Under the pieces are notes generated by a model. The model was not told where the DNA came from and did not search any database. It worked only from the letters and a program-made list of their open reading frames with translations. A DNA stretch of 64,000 bases from Thauera aromatica_A (GTDB taxonomy: Bacteria; Pseudomonadota; Gammaproteobacteria; Burkholderiales; Rhodocyclaceae): positions 1-64,000 of the forward strand of contig NZ_JALLIK010000106.1 of assembly GCF_023093595.1 (NCBI RefSeq), written 5' to 3'. Made by a program: the position numbers and the translations under genes. Below are positions 37,272-48,320 of this stretch, in pieces (the first letter of the stretch is position 1; each line of letters begins with the position of its first letter).

Positions 37272-37297
37272 CGTCGTTTCCTTAATTCAATAATCCG

Positions 37298-38167
37298 TTA
37301 CACCGCGGCGGCGCCGCCGACGATTTCCGACAGCTCCTTGGTGATCGCGGCCTGGCGGGTCTTGTTGTAGACCAGCTGCAGTTCGCCAATCACGTTCTTG
37401 GCATTGTCGGAAGCGGCCTTCATTGCCACCATGCGCGCGCTCTGCTCGGATGCCATGTTCTCGGCCACCGCCTGATACACCAGGGCCTCTACGTAGCGCA
37501 CCAGCAACTCGTCGATGACGACCTGCGGATCCGGCTCGTAGAGGTAGTCCCACGACGTCTCGGGCGTGCCCAGCTTCTCGCCGGACAGCGGCAGCAGCTG
37601 CTCGAGCACCGGCTCCTGCTTCATCGTGTTGATGAAGCGGGTGTAAGCCACATAAACCGCGTCGAGCTCGTCGTTCTGGAACGCGTCGAGCATCACCTTG
37701 ACCGGACCGATCAGCTTTTCCAGGTGGGGCGTGTCACCGAGCTGGGTGACGTTCGACACCACCTTGGCGCCCATGCGCTGCATGAAGCCCAGACCCTTGT
37801 TGCCGATGCAGCAGGCCCGGATCTCGGTCACGCCCGAGGACTCCCAGTCCTTCATGGCGGTCAGCGCGACACGCTGGACGTTGGTGTTGAGACCCCCACA
37901 CAGACCCTTGTCGGTGGTCACCAGGATCAGCCCCACCCGTTTCACCTGGTCCTTGCGGACCAGGAAGGGGTGCTTGTAGTCGGTCACATTGGCCTGGGAC
38001 AGGTTCGCGGCGAGGCGGCGGATTTTGTCGGCGAAGGGGCGGGCAGACCGCATCCGGTCCTGCGCCTTGCGCATCTTGGATGCGGCCACCATCTCCATGG
38101 CCTTGGTGATCTTGCGCGTGTTCTGCACGCTCTTGATCTTGGTACGGATTTCCTTACCGCTAGCCAT
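37298..38167 (-). CDS. atpG: ATP synthase F1 subunit gamma
   Basis: This central rotor shaft has 289 residues. The conserved termini MASGKEIRTKIKSVQNTRKI and ASDNAKNVIGELQLVYNKTR form the coiled coil inside the alpha-beta ring. Length is usual for betaproteobacteria. Confidence 0.97.
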   Translation of the reverse strand: MASGKEIRTKIKSVQNTRKITKAMEMVAASKMRKAQDRMRSARPFADKIRRLAANLSQANVTDYKHPFLVRKDQVKRVGLILVTTDKGLCGGLNTNVQRVALTAMKDWESSGVTEIRACCIGNKGLGFMQRMGAKVVSNVTQLGDTPHLEKLIGPVKVMLDAFQNDELDAVYVAYTRFINTMKQEPVLEQLLPLSGEKLGTPETSWDYLYEPDPQVVIDELLVRYVEALVYQAVAENMASEQSARMVAMKAASDNAKNVIGELQLVYNKTRQAAITKELSEIVGGAAAV

Positions 38168-38188
38168 ATTCCGTCTCCGTCCGCGGCC

Positions 38189-39727
<1,539 letters not shown>

Positions 39728-39739
39728 GTATGTATGCTC

Positions 39740-40273
39740 CTAGTTCTTTAGCGCAGCGGCCATGTTCGCGAGCTTGCCGCGGACCGAGGCGTCGATGACT
39801 TCGTCGCCGACAGCGATGCGGACCCCACCGATCAGTTCGGGGTCGATGCTGACCGTGACGTTGATGACGACCTTGAAGCGGGCTTCGAGGTCGGCCTTCA
39901 ACGCGGCCAGCGCGGCATCGTCGAGCGGGAAGGCAGAGGCGATTTTCGCCTCCAGGACGCCTTCGTGTTCGTTCTTGAGTGCAACGAACAGGTCACGGAT
40001 CTCCGGAAGCACCTGCAGACGTTCGTTCTCCACGAGGACGCGGATGAAGTTCTGCTGTTCGGCGTTCAGATCGCCAGCGACGTCCACCATCAGCTTGTAG
40101 AGCTGATCGGCGGACAGCTTCGGATCGTTGAAACACGCCTGCATGGTGGAGTCGGCCGCCACGAGGGCGAGCCGATCCAGCACTTCCGACCAAGGCCCCA
40201 GCGCATTCGCCCCACGAGCCAGCGCGAAGGCGGCATCGGCATAGGGACGCGCGATGGTGACGTTCTCGGCCAT
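39740..40273 (-). CDS. atpH: ATP synthase F1 subunit delta
   Basis: This 177-residue stator subunit begins with TIARPYADAAFALA and ends with the DPELIGGVRIAVGDEVID signature. It joins the b-subunit stalk to the top of F1. It overlaps neither neighbour; atpF ends 3 bp upstream. Confidence 0.96.
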   Translation of the reverse strand: MAENVTIARPYADAAFALARGANALGPWSEVLDRLALVAADSTMQACFNDPKLSADQLYKLMVDVAGDLNAEQQNFIRVLVENERLQVLPEIRDLFVALKNEHEGVLEAKIASAFPLDDAALAALKADLEARFKVVINVTVSIDPELIGGVRIAVGDEVIDASVRGKLANMAAALKN

Positions 40274-40276
40274 GAC

Positions 40277-40750
40277 TTATTGCAATTCCTGTTTCAGGTT
40301 GGCAAGCAGCTCGGCGTGCACCTGGGTGTTGATCTCGCGGCGCAGGATTTTTTCCGCGCCGGCAACAGCCAGATGGGCGACCTGGTCGCGCAAGGCTTCC
40401 TTGGCGCGCTGCGCGGCGACGCCGGCTTCGGCTTCGGCGGCTTCACGCGCGGCGGCGATGATGCGGTTGGCTTCGGCGCGAGCCTCGTCGATCAGCTGGC
40501 TCGCCTGCTTTTCAGCGGAGGTACGCACATCACCCGCGGATTCGCGGGCCTTGCGCAGTTCCTCGACGACCTTCTTCTCGGCGAGCGCCAGGTCGGCCTT
40601 GGCCTTGTCCGCAGCTTCCAGCCCGTCGGCGATTTTCTTCGCACGCTCGTCCAGTGCCTTCACGATGGGCGGCCACACGAATTTCATCGTGAACCACGCC
40701 AGAATGAAGAACACAACGAGCTGGGCTATCAGAGTTGCGTTCAAATTCAC
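40277..40750 (-). CDS. atpF: ATP synthase F0 subunit b
   Basis: This 156-residue peripheral stalk protein has one N-terminal membrane helix (LIAQLVVFFILAWFTMKFV) followed by a long, Ala/Glu-rich right-handed coiled coil. It dimerises and contacts delta at its C-terminus. Confidence 0.96.
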   Translation of the reverse strand: MNLNATLIAQLVVFFILAWFTMKFVWPPIVKALDERAKKIADGLEAADKAKADLALAEKKVVEELRKARESAGDVRTSAEKQASQLIDEARAEANRIIAAAREAAEAEAGVAAQRAKEALRDQVAHLAVAGAEKILRREINTQVHAELLANLKQELQ

Positions 40751-40797
40751 GGTTCTTGGCCCTCAGGTTGGTTCAATAAAGGATGAACTCGAACCGA

Positions 40798-41043
40798 TCA
40801 GAGCTGGAACGGGTTGGCGAAGGCGAACATCATGGCGATACCGACGCCGATCAGGAACGCGGCGTCGATCAGGCCGGCGAGCAGGAACATCTTGGTCTGC
40901 AGCGCGTTCATCAGTTCGGGCTGACGGGCGGAAGCTTCGAGGTACTTGGAACCCATGATGCCGATACCGATACAAGCACCGATCGCACCCAGACCGATGA
41001 TCAGACCGGCAGCCAGAGCAACAAAACCCAGAACGTTTTCCAT
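40798..41043 (-). CDS. atpE: ATP synthase F0 subunit c
   Basis: This 81-residue hairpin of two membrane helices has the polar loop ARQP and the proton-carrying carboxylate Asp 60 (AGLIDAAFLIG). The sodium-binding residues of Na+-type rings are not apparent, so the ring is presumed proton-driven. Confidence 0.97.
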   Translation of the reverse strand: MENVLGFVALAAGLIIGLGAIGACIGIGIMGSKYLEASARQPELMNALQTKMFLLAGLIDAAFLIGVGIAMMFAFANPFQL

Positions 41044-41108
41044 GACAACTCCTTAATGGGGAAGGTGAGTTTAAAAACCAGGTACTGCTTTGAAGGTGAA
41101 ACCGAAAC

Positions 41109-41954
41109 TTAGTGACTTTCGTGCGCCTGACCGACGTACACCAGGGTCAGCATCATGAAGATGAAGGCCTGCAGGGTGATGATCAGGATGTGGAAGATCG
41201 CCCAGACGGTGCCCGCAACAACATGACCGACGAAGCCGAACACGGTGGCGGTGCCGCCGAGCAGGGCGATCAGGATGAACACGAGCTCACCGGCATACAT
41301 GTTGCCGAACAGTCGCATGCCGTGGGAAACGGTCTTGGCGACGAACTCGATGATCTGCATCGCGAAGTTGACCGGGTAGAGCAGCGGATGGCTGCCGAAC
41401 GGCGCGGTGAAGAGCTCATGCACCCAGCCGCTGACGCCCTTGATCTTGACGTTGTAATAGAGGCAGAGGAGCAGCACGCCGATCGACAAGCCCAGCGCGG
41501 CGGACAGGTCGGCAGTGGCGACGACGCGCATGTAGGCGTGCGCCGGATCGCCGCCACCGGCGGCATAGACCCCTTCCCAGATGCGCGGCAGCAGATCGAC
41601 CGGCAGCAGGTCCATCGCGTTCATCAGGAAGATCCAGACGAAGACGGTCAGGGCGAGCGGAGCGACGAACTTGCGCGACTCGGCACTATGAACGATGCCC
41701 TTCGCCTGATCGGCGACCATTTCCACGAGCATCTCGATGAAGCCCTGGAAACGCCCGGGCACGCCCGAGGTGGCGCGGCGTGCGGCAAGCCACAGCAGGA
41801 AAACGGTCAACAGACCGAGGGCGACCGAATAGAACATCGAATCGATGTTGATCACACTCCAGTCCACGATGTTTTCTTGCGCGTGACCGGTGTTGTTGAG
41901 GTGCGTCAGGTGGTGAACGACGTACTCGGATGCGGTGGGAGCGTTTCCAGCCAT
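41109..41954 (-). CDS. atpB: ATP synthase F0 subunit a
   Basis: This polytopic proton-channel subunit has 281 residues, with LRLFGNMYAGELVF-like MRLFGNMYAGELVFI carrying the essential Arg, and NAMDLLPVDLLP typical of betaproteobacteria. ATG 41954 (MAGNAPTASEYV) is preferred over the frame extension into atpI. Confidence 0.96.
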   Translation of the reverse strand: MAGNAPTASEYVVHHLTHLNNTGHAQENIVDWSVINIDSMFYSVALGLLTVFLLWLAARRATSGVPGRFQGFIEMLVEMVADQAKGIVHSAESRKFVAPLALTVFVWIFLMNAMDLLPVDLLPRIWEGVYAAGGGDPAHAYMRVVATADLSAALGLSIGVLLLCLYYNVKIKGVSGWVHELFTAPFGSHPLLYPVNFAMQIIEFVAKTVSHGMRLFGNMYAGELVFILIALLGGTATVFGFVGHVVAGTVWAIFHILIITLQAFIFMMLTLVYVGQAHESH

Positions 41955-41956
41955 GG

Positions 41957-42298
41957 TCAGGTCTTTACCAAAAATGCAAATAAATTCGCTTTCAGCGCCA
42001 GTATCAGCCCGATCAGCAGCGCGCCCCAATGGACGTCCGGATAGAGCGCCAATACCAGCCCAAGTAATCCCACGATCGAGGCGAGCTTGACGAGCTCACC
42101 GGCGACGAAAGCCGCCACGGAGGCGGTGCCTTTGCGCCGCGTCATCGCCGTCAGCCGCCAGGCAAAGAACCAGCTCGGCAGCACACAGGCCAGCCCGCCG
42201 GCCGCGGCAGACAGCGCGCCGCGCGACCCGAAAAAAACGGCCGCGATGGCCGTTGCCAGAAGGGTTGCGCCGAGCTGCAGCAGAACTGCCTTGTGCAT
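41957..42298 (-). CDS. atpI: ATP synthase subunit I
   Basis: This 113-residue membrane protein has four hydrophobic segments (for example LLATAIAAVFFGSRGALSA). AtpI assists c-ring assembly and cation supply and is the usual first gene of the operon. ATG 42298 has GAGGAAAGG upstream; the longer frame would run into the promoter leader. Confidence 0.85.
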   Translation of the reverse strand: MHKAVLLQLGATLLATAIAAVFFGSRGALSAAAGGLACVLPSWFFAWRLTAMTRRKGTASVAAFVAGELVKLASIVGLLGLVLALYPDVHWGALLIGLILALKANLFAFLVKT

Positions 42299-42351
42299 CC
42301 TTTCCTCGCCGGCGAGCCGCAACACACCGCGACCGCCCAAAAATCCCGTCA

Positions 42352-42380
42352 ATACTAGGGGTTAACCGTAGCAAAGTCAA
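42352..42380 (-). promoter_or_regulatory. Promoter of the atp operon
   Basis: On the minus strand TTGACT (42380-42375), a 17-bp spacer and TAGTAT (42357-42352) match sigma70 well and give a leader of about 45 nt before atpI. The rest of 42299-42565 holds an AT-rich patch with TCTTAT/ATAAGA symmetry (about 42408-42426) and no gene. Confidence 0.7.
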
Positions 42381-42565
42381 ACCCGGGCGGGAGCAGGGAC
42401 ATAAAAGTCTTATCTCATATATAAGATGCAGGTGGCGGCCGATATTGACAGCCGCCGGACCCGCCCACCACCATCCGTGCCGTCCTTGCAGCGGACTCGG
42501 CCGGACCCCGCCGCGCACCTCCCCCGCGGGCTCCGCTGCACCACGACTTCCACCGGAGGGCCACA

Positions 42566-43879
42566 TTGAGCCACCAGTTCGCGCTGCTCGGACGGCGCCG
42601 CTTCCTGCCGTTTTTCCTCACCCAGTTCCTCGGCGCGTTCAACGACAACGTCTACAAGAACGCGCTCGTGGTGCTACTCACCTTCCACGCCGCCCGCTAC
42701 ACCACGCTCGCCCCGGGAGTGCTGGTGAATCTGTGCGCGGGTCTGTTCATCCTGCCCTTCTTCCTGTTCTCCGCCACCGCCGGCCAGATCGCCGACAAGT
42801 TCGAGAAGAGCCGGCTGATCCGCCTCACCAAGCTACTCGAAATCGCGGTGATGGCGCTCGCCAGCGCGGCCTTCGCCCTCGGATCGCTCGCGCCGATGCT
42901 GCTCTGCCTGTTCTTGATGGGCGCCCAGTCCGCCCTCTTCGGCCCGGTCAAGTACGCCATCCTGCCGCAGCACCTGCGCGAGGACGAGCTCGTCGGCGGC
43001 AACGCCCTGGTCGAGTCGGGCACCTTCGTCGCCATCCTCGCCGGCACCCTGACCGGGGGCGTGCTGATCGCCCTGCCGCAAGGCATGGCCTGGGTGTCGG
43101 CCGTCGTCATCGCGCTCGCCGTGCTCGGCTATGCCGCCAGCCGCCACATCCCTGCAGCCGCGCCGGCCGCGCCCGGCCTGCGGATCAACTGGAATCCGCT
43201 CACCGAGACCTGGCGCAACTTCCACTTCACCCGCGGCAATCGCACCGTTTTCCTGTCGATCGTCGGGGTGTCGTGGTTCTGGTTCTACGGCGCGGTGTTC
43301 CTGTCGCAGTTCCCCGCCTATGCCAAGGACACGCTCGGCGGCGACGAGCATGCGGTGGTCCTGCTCCTCACGCTGTTCTCGATCGGCATCGGCATCGGCT
43401 CCCTGCTGTGCGAGCGCCTGTCGGGCGGGCGCATCGAACTCGGCCTCGTGCCTTTCGGCTCGATCGGCCTGTCGCTGTTCGCCCTCGACCTGTGGTGGAG
43501 CAGCCCGGCGCCGGGTGCAGCGGCGGCGGCGCTGACGATCGGGGAAGTGCTCGCCCGCGGCGAAAACTGGCGGGCGCTCGCCGACCTGGTCGCGATCGGC
43601 ATGTTCGGCGGCTTCTACATCGTGCCGCTGTATGCCCTGATCCAGCGCCGCAGCGAACCCGCCCACCGCTCGCGCGTGATCGCCGGCAACAACATCCTCA
43701 ACGCCTTCTTCATGGTGATCGCAGCAGCGATGGGTGCCGGGCTGCTCGCCGCCGGGGCCAGCGTTCCCCAGCTCTTTCTCGTCACCGCGCTGCTCAACCT
43801 CGCGCTCGCCGCCTACCTCTACACCCAGGTGCCGGAGTTCGTGCAGCGCTTCGCCGTCTGGCTGCGCCGCCTGCGCTGA
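42566..43879 (+). CDS. MFS transporter, LplT-like (lysophospholipid transporter)
   Basis: This protein of 437 residues has about 12 hydrophobic segments. The start region FFLTQFLGAFNDNVYKNALV and the loop GQIADKFEKSRLIRLTKLLEI match the LplT group, which flips lysophospholipids inward for re-acylation. The acyltransferase/acyl-ACP synthetase (Aas) often fused to or beside it is not present here. The start is TTG 42566 with GGAGGG five bases upstream; no better ATG exists. It converges on parB with a 19-bp gap. Confidence 0.82.
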   Translation: MSHQFALLGRRRFLPFFLTQFLGAFNDNVYKNALVVLLTFHAARYTTLAPGVLVNLCAGLFILPFFLFSATAGQIADKFEKSRLIRLTKLLEIAVMALASAAFALGSLAPMLLCLFLMGAQSALFGPVKYAILPQHLREDELVGGNALVESGTFVAILAGTLTGGVLIALPQGMAWVSAVVIALAVLGYAASRHIPAAAPAAPGLRINWNPLTETWRNFHFTRGNRTVFLSIVGVSWFWFYGAVFLSQFPAYAKDTLGGDEHAVVLLLTLFSIGIGIGSLLCERLSGGRIELGLVPFGSIGLSLFALDLWWSSPAPGAAAAALTIGEVLARGENWRALADLVAIGMFGGFYIVPLYALIQRRSEPAHRSRVIAGNNILNAFFMVIAAAMGAGLLAAGASVPQLFLVTALLNLALAAYLYTQVPEFVQRFAVWLRRLR

Positions 43880-43898
43880 GGCGAAAGCGTGGCTCCCC

Positions 43899-44750
43899 TC
43901 AGCGCAGGCGGCCGAGCAGGCCGTCGAGCTGGTCGAGGCTGGCGAAGCGGATCGTCACTTCGCCCGCCCCCTTCTTGTTGGCCTTGATCTTCACCATGGC
44001 GCCGATCGAGTCGGCGATCTCCTCCTCGAGTCGCAGCAGGTCGCGGTCGGGCTGGGGCGCAGGCTTTTTCTGGCGCGGATTGAGGACCTGCTGCACCAGG
44101 CGCTCGGTATCGCGCACCGACAGCTGGCGGGCGGCGACCTGGTTGGCGAGCTGGATCTGGCTGGCACCGTCGAGCGGCAGCAACGCGCGCGCGTGCCCCA
44201 TGTCGATGTCGCCGGCCATCAGCAGCTCCTGCACCGGCCGCGCGAGGTTGAGCAGGCGCAGCAGGTTGGACGCCGCCGGACGCGAGCGGCCGACCGCGTC
44301 GGCGGCCTGCTGGTGGGTCATCGCGAACTCGTCGATCAGGCGCTGGATGCCGCCGGCCTCCTCGAGCGGGTTGAGGTCCTCGCGCTGGATGTTCTCGATC
44401 AGCGACATCGCCAGCGCGGCCTCGTCCGGGATCTCGCGCACCAGACAGGGCACCTCGGCCAGGCCGGCGATCTGCGCCGCGCGCCAGCGCCGTTCGCCGG
44501 CAATGATCTCGTAGGTATCGTCGTCCACCGGGCGCACCAGGATCGGCTGCATCACCCCCTGGAGCTTGATCGAGGCTGCCAGCTCCTCCAGCGAGCCCGG
44601 GTCCATCCGGGTGCGCGGCTGGTAGCGGCCGGGCTGCAGGGCGATCGTCGGCAAGGACTGCAGCGCACCCTTTTCGGCCTCGTCTTCGTGGTTGGCTGCG
44701 AGCAGCGCATCGAGTCCGCGGCCGAGGCCCTTGAGTCTGGGTTTGTTCAT
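43899..44750 (-). CDS. parB: Chromosome-partitioning protein ParB
   Basis: The 283-residue CTPase/DNA clamp begins KLKGLGRGLDALL-like (PRLKGLGRGLDALLA). It has the ParB/Srx motif GERRWRAAQIAGL, ENIQREDLNPLEEA, and the helix-turn-helix QQAADAVGRSRPAASNLLRL. It loads at parS sites and is matched to ParA immediately upstream. ATG 44750 lies 14 bp after the parA stop. Confidence 0.96.
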   Translation of the reverse strand: MNKPRLKGLGRGLDALLAANHEDEAEKGALQSLPTIALQPGRYQPRTRMDPGSLEELAASIKLQGVMQPILVRPVDDDTYEIIAGERRWRAAQIAGLAEVPCLVREIPDEAALAMSLIENIQREDLNPLEEAGGIQRLIDEFAMTHQQAADAVGRSRPAASNLLRLLNLARPVQELLMAGDIDMGHARALLPLDGASQIQLANQVAARQLSVRDTERLVQQVLNPRQKKPAPQPDRDLLRLEEEIADSIGAMVKIKANKKGAGEVTIRFASLDQLDGLLGRLR

Positions 44751-44764
44751 GGTCTTGTCCGGCT

Positions 44765-45535
44765 TCAGAAGGTTTTCGCGCGCTCGATCATCTCGTGGGC
44801 GAAAGCCATGTAGGCCTGCGCCCCCTTCGACGCCTTGTCGAACACCACGCCGGGCATGCCGTGGCTGGGCGCTTCGGCCAGGCGCACGTTGCGCGGCACG
44901 ATGGCGCGGAACACCTTGTCGCCGAAGTGGCTTTCGAGCTGGGCCGAGACCTGCTGCTGCAGGGTCACCCGGGGGTCGAACATCACCCGCAGCAGGCCGA
45001 TGATCTTGAGCTCGCGGTTGAGGTTGGCGTGCACCTTCTTGATCGTGTTGACCAGATCGGACAGCCCCTCCAGCGCGTAATACTCGCACTGCATCGGAAT
45101 GATGACGCCATGGGCGCAGCACAGGCCGTTGAGGGTCAGCATCGACAGCGACGGCGGGCAGTCGATGAGGACGAAGTCGTAGTCGTCGTGGAAGGCGGCG
45201 AGCGCATTGCGCAGGCGTTTTTCACGCTGCTCGAGGTTGACCAGCTCGACTTCGGCGCCGGCAAGGTCGCGGTTGGCCGGGAGCACGTCGTAGCCCCCCG
45301 AAGGCGAGCTCACCCGTGCGCCGGCAAGATCGACCAGGCCGACCAACAGCGGGTAGACCGAATCCTTCAGGCTGCGCTTGTCGATCCCGCTGCCCATCGT
45401 CGCGTTGCCCTGCGGATCGAGATCGATCAGCAGGGTGCGCTGGCCGGCACGGTGGAGGGCGGCGGCGAGGTTGACGCAGGTGGTGGTCTTGCCCACCCCG
45501 CCCTTCTGGTTGGCGACACAGAAAATCTTGGCCAT
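44765..45535 (-). CDS. parA: Chromosome-partitioning ATPase ParA (Soj)
   Basis: This 256-residue deviant-Walker ATPase opens IFCVANQKGGVGKTTTCVNL with both signature lysines, and has VLIDCPPSLSMLT as the switch. It partners ParB in origin segregation. The order mnmG-rsmG-parA-parB is the classic near-origin arrangement. Confidence 0.97.
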   Translation of the reverse strand: MAKIFCVANQKGGVGKTTTCVNLAAALHRAGQRTLLIDLDPQGNATMGSGIDKRSLKDSVYPLLVGLVDLAGARVSSPSGGYDVLPANRDLAGAEVELVNLEQREKRLRNALAAFHDDYDFVLIDCPPSLSMLTLNGLCCAHGVIIPMQCEYYALEGLSDLVNTIKKVHANLNRELKIIGLLRVMFDPRVTLQQQVSAQLESHFGDKVFRAIVPRNVRLAEAPSHGMPGVVFDKASKGAQAYMAFAHEMIERAKTF

Positions 45536-45649
45536 GGTCGATTCAGGCTATTCCGTTGGCAAGGGTTGGACGGCGGCCGCGAAACCCGCAGCGGATGTCG
45601 ATAGCACGGCCTTCGCGGGGTGCCGCGGCACGATCGCTTCCGCCCCCCA

Positions 45650-46306
45650 TCATGGCGCGCGGCGGATGACCAGCAGATGACGCTCGGCACCGAGCCCGGG
45701 CACGTCCAGCGGATGGATCGCGCTCACCGTCCAGCCCGCAGGCAGGGCGGCGATCTCGGCGTCCGGGCGCAGCCCCTTCATTGCGTACAGCGCGCCGCCC
45801 TCGGCAACGAGGTGGCCGGAGAGGGCGACGAAATCGGCCAGGCTGGAGAACGCGCGCGAGATCACCCCGTCGGCCGCGCCGCCGGGCAGCGCATCGCCCC
45901 GCACCTGCTCGACGCGCCGGTGGAGCACGCCGAAGTTGCCCAGGCCGAGCTCGATCTTCGCCTGCTGCTGGAAGCTCGCCTTCTTGCCCACGGCCTCGAT
46001 CGAGGTCACGACCAGGCCGGGGCGCACGATCGCCAGCACCACGCCGGGCAGCCCGCCGCCGGAGCCGATGTCGGCGAGCCGATTCACCGCCGCCAGGTGC
46101 GGCAGCACCGCAAGCGCGTCGAGCAGGTGGTGGGTGACGAGCTCCTGCGGACTGCGGATCGCGGTGAGGTTGTAGACCCTGTTCCACTTCAGCAGCAGCT
46201 CGCCGAAAGCGAGCAGGCGGTCGACGGTTTCCTGCGCCAGCACGAGGCCGAGTCCGGCGATGCCCTCGGCGAGCTGGGCGGCATGGGGCACGAGACGTCC
46301 GCTCAC
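45650..46306 (-). CDS. rsmG: 16S rRNA (guanine-527-N7)-methyltransferase
   Basis: This 218-residue SAM methyltransferase has the SAM loop DIGSGGGLPGVVLAI, LLKWNRVYNLTAIR and SRAFSSLADFV. GTG 46306 is supported by GGAGGG upstream. It lies 79 bp after mnmG and 114 bp before parA. Confidence 0.95.
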   Translation of the reverse strand: MSGRLVPHAAQLAEGIAGLGLVLAQETVDRLLAFGELLLKWNRVYNLTAIRSPQELVTHHLLDALAVLPHLAAVNRLADIGSGGGLPGVVLAIVRPGLVVTSIEAVGKKASFQQQAKIELGLGNFGVLHRRVEQVRGDALPGGAADGVISRAFSSLADFVALSGHLVAEGGALYAMKGLRPDAEIAALPAGWTVSAIHPLDVPGLGAERHLLVIRRAP

Positions 46307-46385
46307 GGGACGACCCTCCGGTCGCTACGCGACCCCCTCCACCGGGACGGTGAGCGCTTCCCTTCGCACGGCCGTGCGGGCGCGC

Positions 46386-48320
46386 TCATGCCGCAGGCCT
46401 CCGCGCCGGGGGCGCTTTTTCTGCCGCGCCGGCGCGCGCCGCCAGCTCGCGGCGCTTGAGCCACACCAGCAGCAGCGAGATCGCCGCCGGCGTCACCCCC
46501 TGGATCCGGCTCGCCTGGCCGATGGTCTCCGGCTTGTGCTGGTCGAGCTTTTGCTGCACTTCCTTCGACAGCCCGCGCACCTGGGCATAGTCGAGGTCGG
46601 CCGGCAGACGGGTGGCCTCGGCCCCGGCCTGCCTCGCCACTTCATCCTGCTGGCGGTCGATGTAGCCCTGGTACTTGGCGGCGATCTCGATCTGCTCGAT
46701 CACCTGCGGGTCGGTCTCGGGCGCATCCGGCGCGCCGGGCAGGCTCATCAGCGCGGCGTAGGTAGTCTGCGGCCGGCGCAGCAGCTCGAAGTAGCGCTGC
46801 TCGCGCTCGAGCGCCTTGCCCAGCACGCGCTCCTGATCGGCCGCCGGAATCGCCTCCGGTCGCGCCCAGGCGGCCTTCAGCTGCGCGCTGCCGCGCTCGA
46901 TCGCTTCGCGCTTGGCGCAGAACGCCGCCCAGCGCGCGTCGTCCACCAGGCCCAGTTCGCGCCCCTTCGCAGTCAGGCGCAGGTCGGCGTTGTCCTCGCG
47001 CAGGCTCAGGCGGTACTCGGCACGCGAGGTGAACATGCGGTAGGGCTCGGCCACGCCGCGGGTGATCAGGTCGTCCACCAGCACGCCGAGGTAGGCCTCG
47101 TCGCGGCGCGGGCACCACGGCGCGCGCCCCTGCGCCTGGAGCGCGGCGTTGGCGCCGGCGAGCAGGCCCTGCGCGGCCGCTTCCTCGTAGCCGGTGGTGC
47201 CGTTGATCTGGCCGGCGAAGAACAGCCCGGCGATCGACTTCGTCTCCAGGCTGGACTTGAGGTTGCGCGGGTCGAAGTAGTCGTACTCGATGGCGTAGCC
47301 GGGGCGCAGGATGTGGGCGTTCTCCAGCCCGCGCATCGAGCGCACGAGCGCGAGCTGGACGTCGAAGGGGAGCGAGGTGGAAATCCCGTTGGGGTAGATC
47401 TCGTGGGTTTCCAGCCCTTCCGGCTCGAGGAAGATGTTGTGGCTGTCACGGTCGGCGAAGCGGTGGATCTTGTCCTCGATCGACGGGCAGTAGCGCGGCC
47501 CCACCCCCTCGATCACGCCCGAGTACATCGGCGAGCGGTCGAGGTTGGCGCGGATGATGTCGTGGGTGCGCGCGTTGGTCTGCGTCATCCAGCACGGCAG
47601 CTGGCGCGGATGCTGGCCGGGGTGGCCGAGGAAGCTGAACACCGGCACCGGGTCGTCGCCCGGCTGCACCGTCATCACCGAAAAGTCGATCGTGCGCGCA
47701 TCCAGGCGCGGCGGGGTGCCGGTCTTCAGCCGCCCCTGCGGCAGCGCGAGTTCCTTCAGGCGCGCGCCGAGCGAACTCGCCGGCGGATCGCCGGCGCGCC
47801 CCGCCGGGTAGTGTTCGAGGCCGACATGGATCAGGCCGTTGAGGAAGGTGCCCGCGGTCAGCACCACCGCCTGCGCCTCGAAGCGCAAGCCGATCTGGGT
47901 CACCACCCCGGTGACGCGGTCGCCGACCACGGTGAGGTCGTCCACCGCCTGCTGGAACAGCCACAGGTTCGGCTGGTTCTCCAGCCGGCGCCGGATCGCC
48001 GCCTTGTACAGCACGCGGTCGGCCTGGGCGCGGGTGGCGCGCACCGCCGGCCCCTTGGAGGCGTTGAGGATGCGGAACTGGATCCCGCCCTCGTCGGTGG
48101 CGGCGGCCATCGCGCCGCCCAACGCATCGACCTCCTTCACCAGGTGGCCCTTGCCGATGCCGCCGATCGAGGGGTTGCAGCTCATCGCGCCGAGGGTCTC
48201 GAGGTTGTGGGTGAGCAGCAGCGTGGCCGCCCCCATGCGCGCCGCGGCGAGCGCGGCCTCGGTCCCGGCGTGACCGCCGCCGACCACGATGACGTCGAAA
48301 CGGGTGGGGTAGAGCATCAT
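46386..48320 (-). CDS. mnmG: tRNA uridine-5-carboxymethylaminomethyl modification enzyme MnmG
   Basis: The 644-residue FAD protein begins FDVIVVGGGHAGTEAALAAA, with SCNPSIGGIGKGHLVKEVDA and the redox Cys region KTGTPPRLD. With MnmE it modifies U34 of several tRNAs. Start is ATG 48320 or the adjacent 48317. It heads the mnmG-rsmG-parAB operon. Confidence 0.97.
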   Translation of the reverse strand: MMLYPTRFDVIVVGGGHAGTEAALAAARMGAATLLLTHNLETLGAMSCNPSIGGIGKGHLVKEVDALGGAMAAATDEGGIQFRILNASKGPAVRATRAQADRVLYKAAIRRRLENQPNLWLFQQAVDDLTVVGDRVTGVVTQIGLRFEAQAVVLTAGTFLNGLIHVGLEHYPAGRAGDPPASSLGARLKELALPQGRLKTGTPPRLDARTIDFSVMTVQPGDDPVPVFSFLGHPGQHPRQLPCWMTQTNARTHDIIRANLDRSPMYSGVIEGVGPRYCPSIEDKIHRFADRDSHNIFLEPEGLETHEIYPNGISTSLPFDVQLALVRSMRGLENAHILRPGYAIEYDYFDPRNLKSSLETKSIAGLFFAGQINGTTGYEEAAAQGLLAGANAALQAQGRAPWCPRRDEAYLGVLVDDLITRGVAEPYRMFTSRAEYRLSLREDNADLRLTAKGRELGLVDDARWAAFCAKREAIERGSAQLKAAWARPEAIPAADQERVLGKALEREQRYFELLRRPQTTYAALMSLPGAPDAPETDPQVIEQIEIAAKYQGYIDRQQDEVARQAGAEATRLPADLDYAQVRGLSKEVQQKLDQHKPETIGQASRIQGVTPAAISLLLVWLKRRELAARAGAAEKAPPARRPAA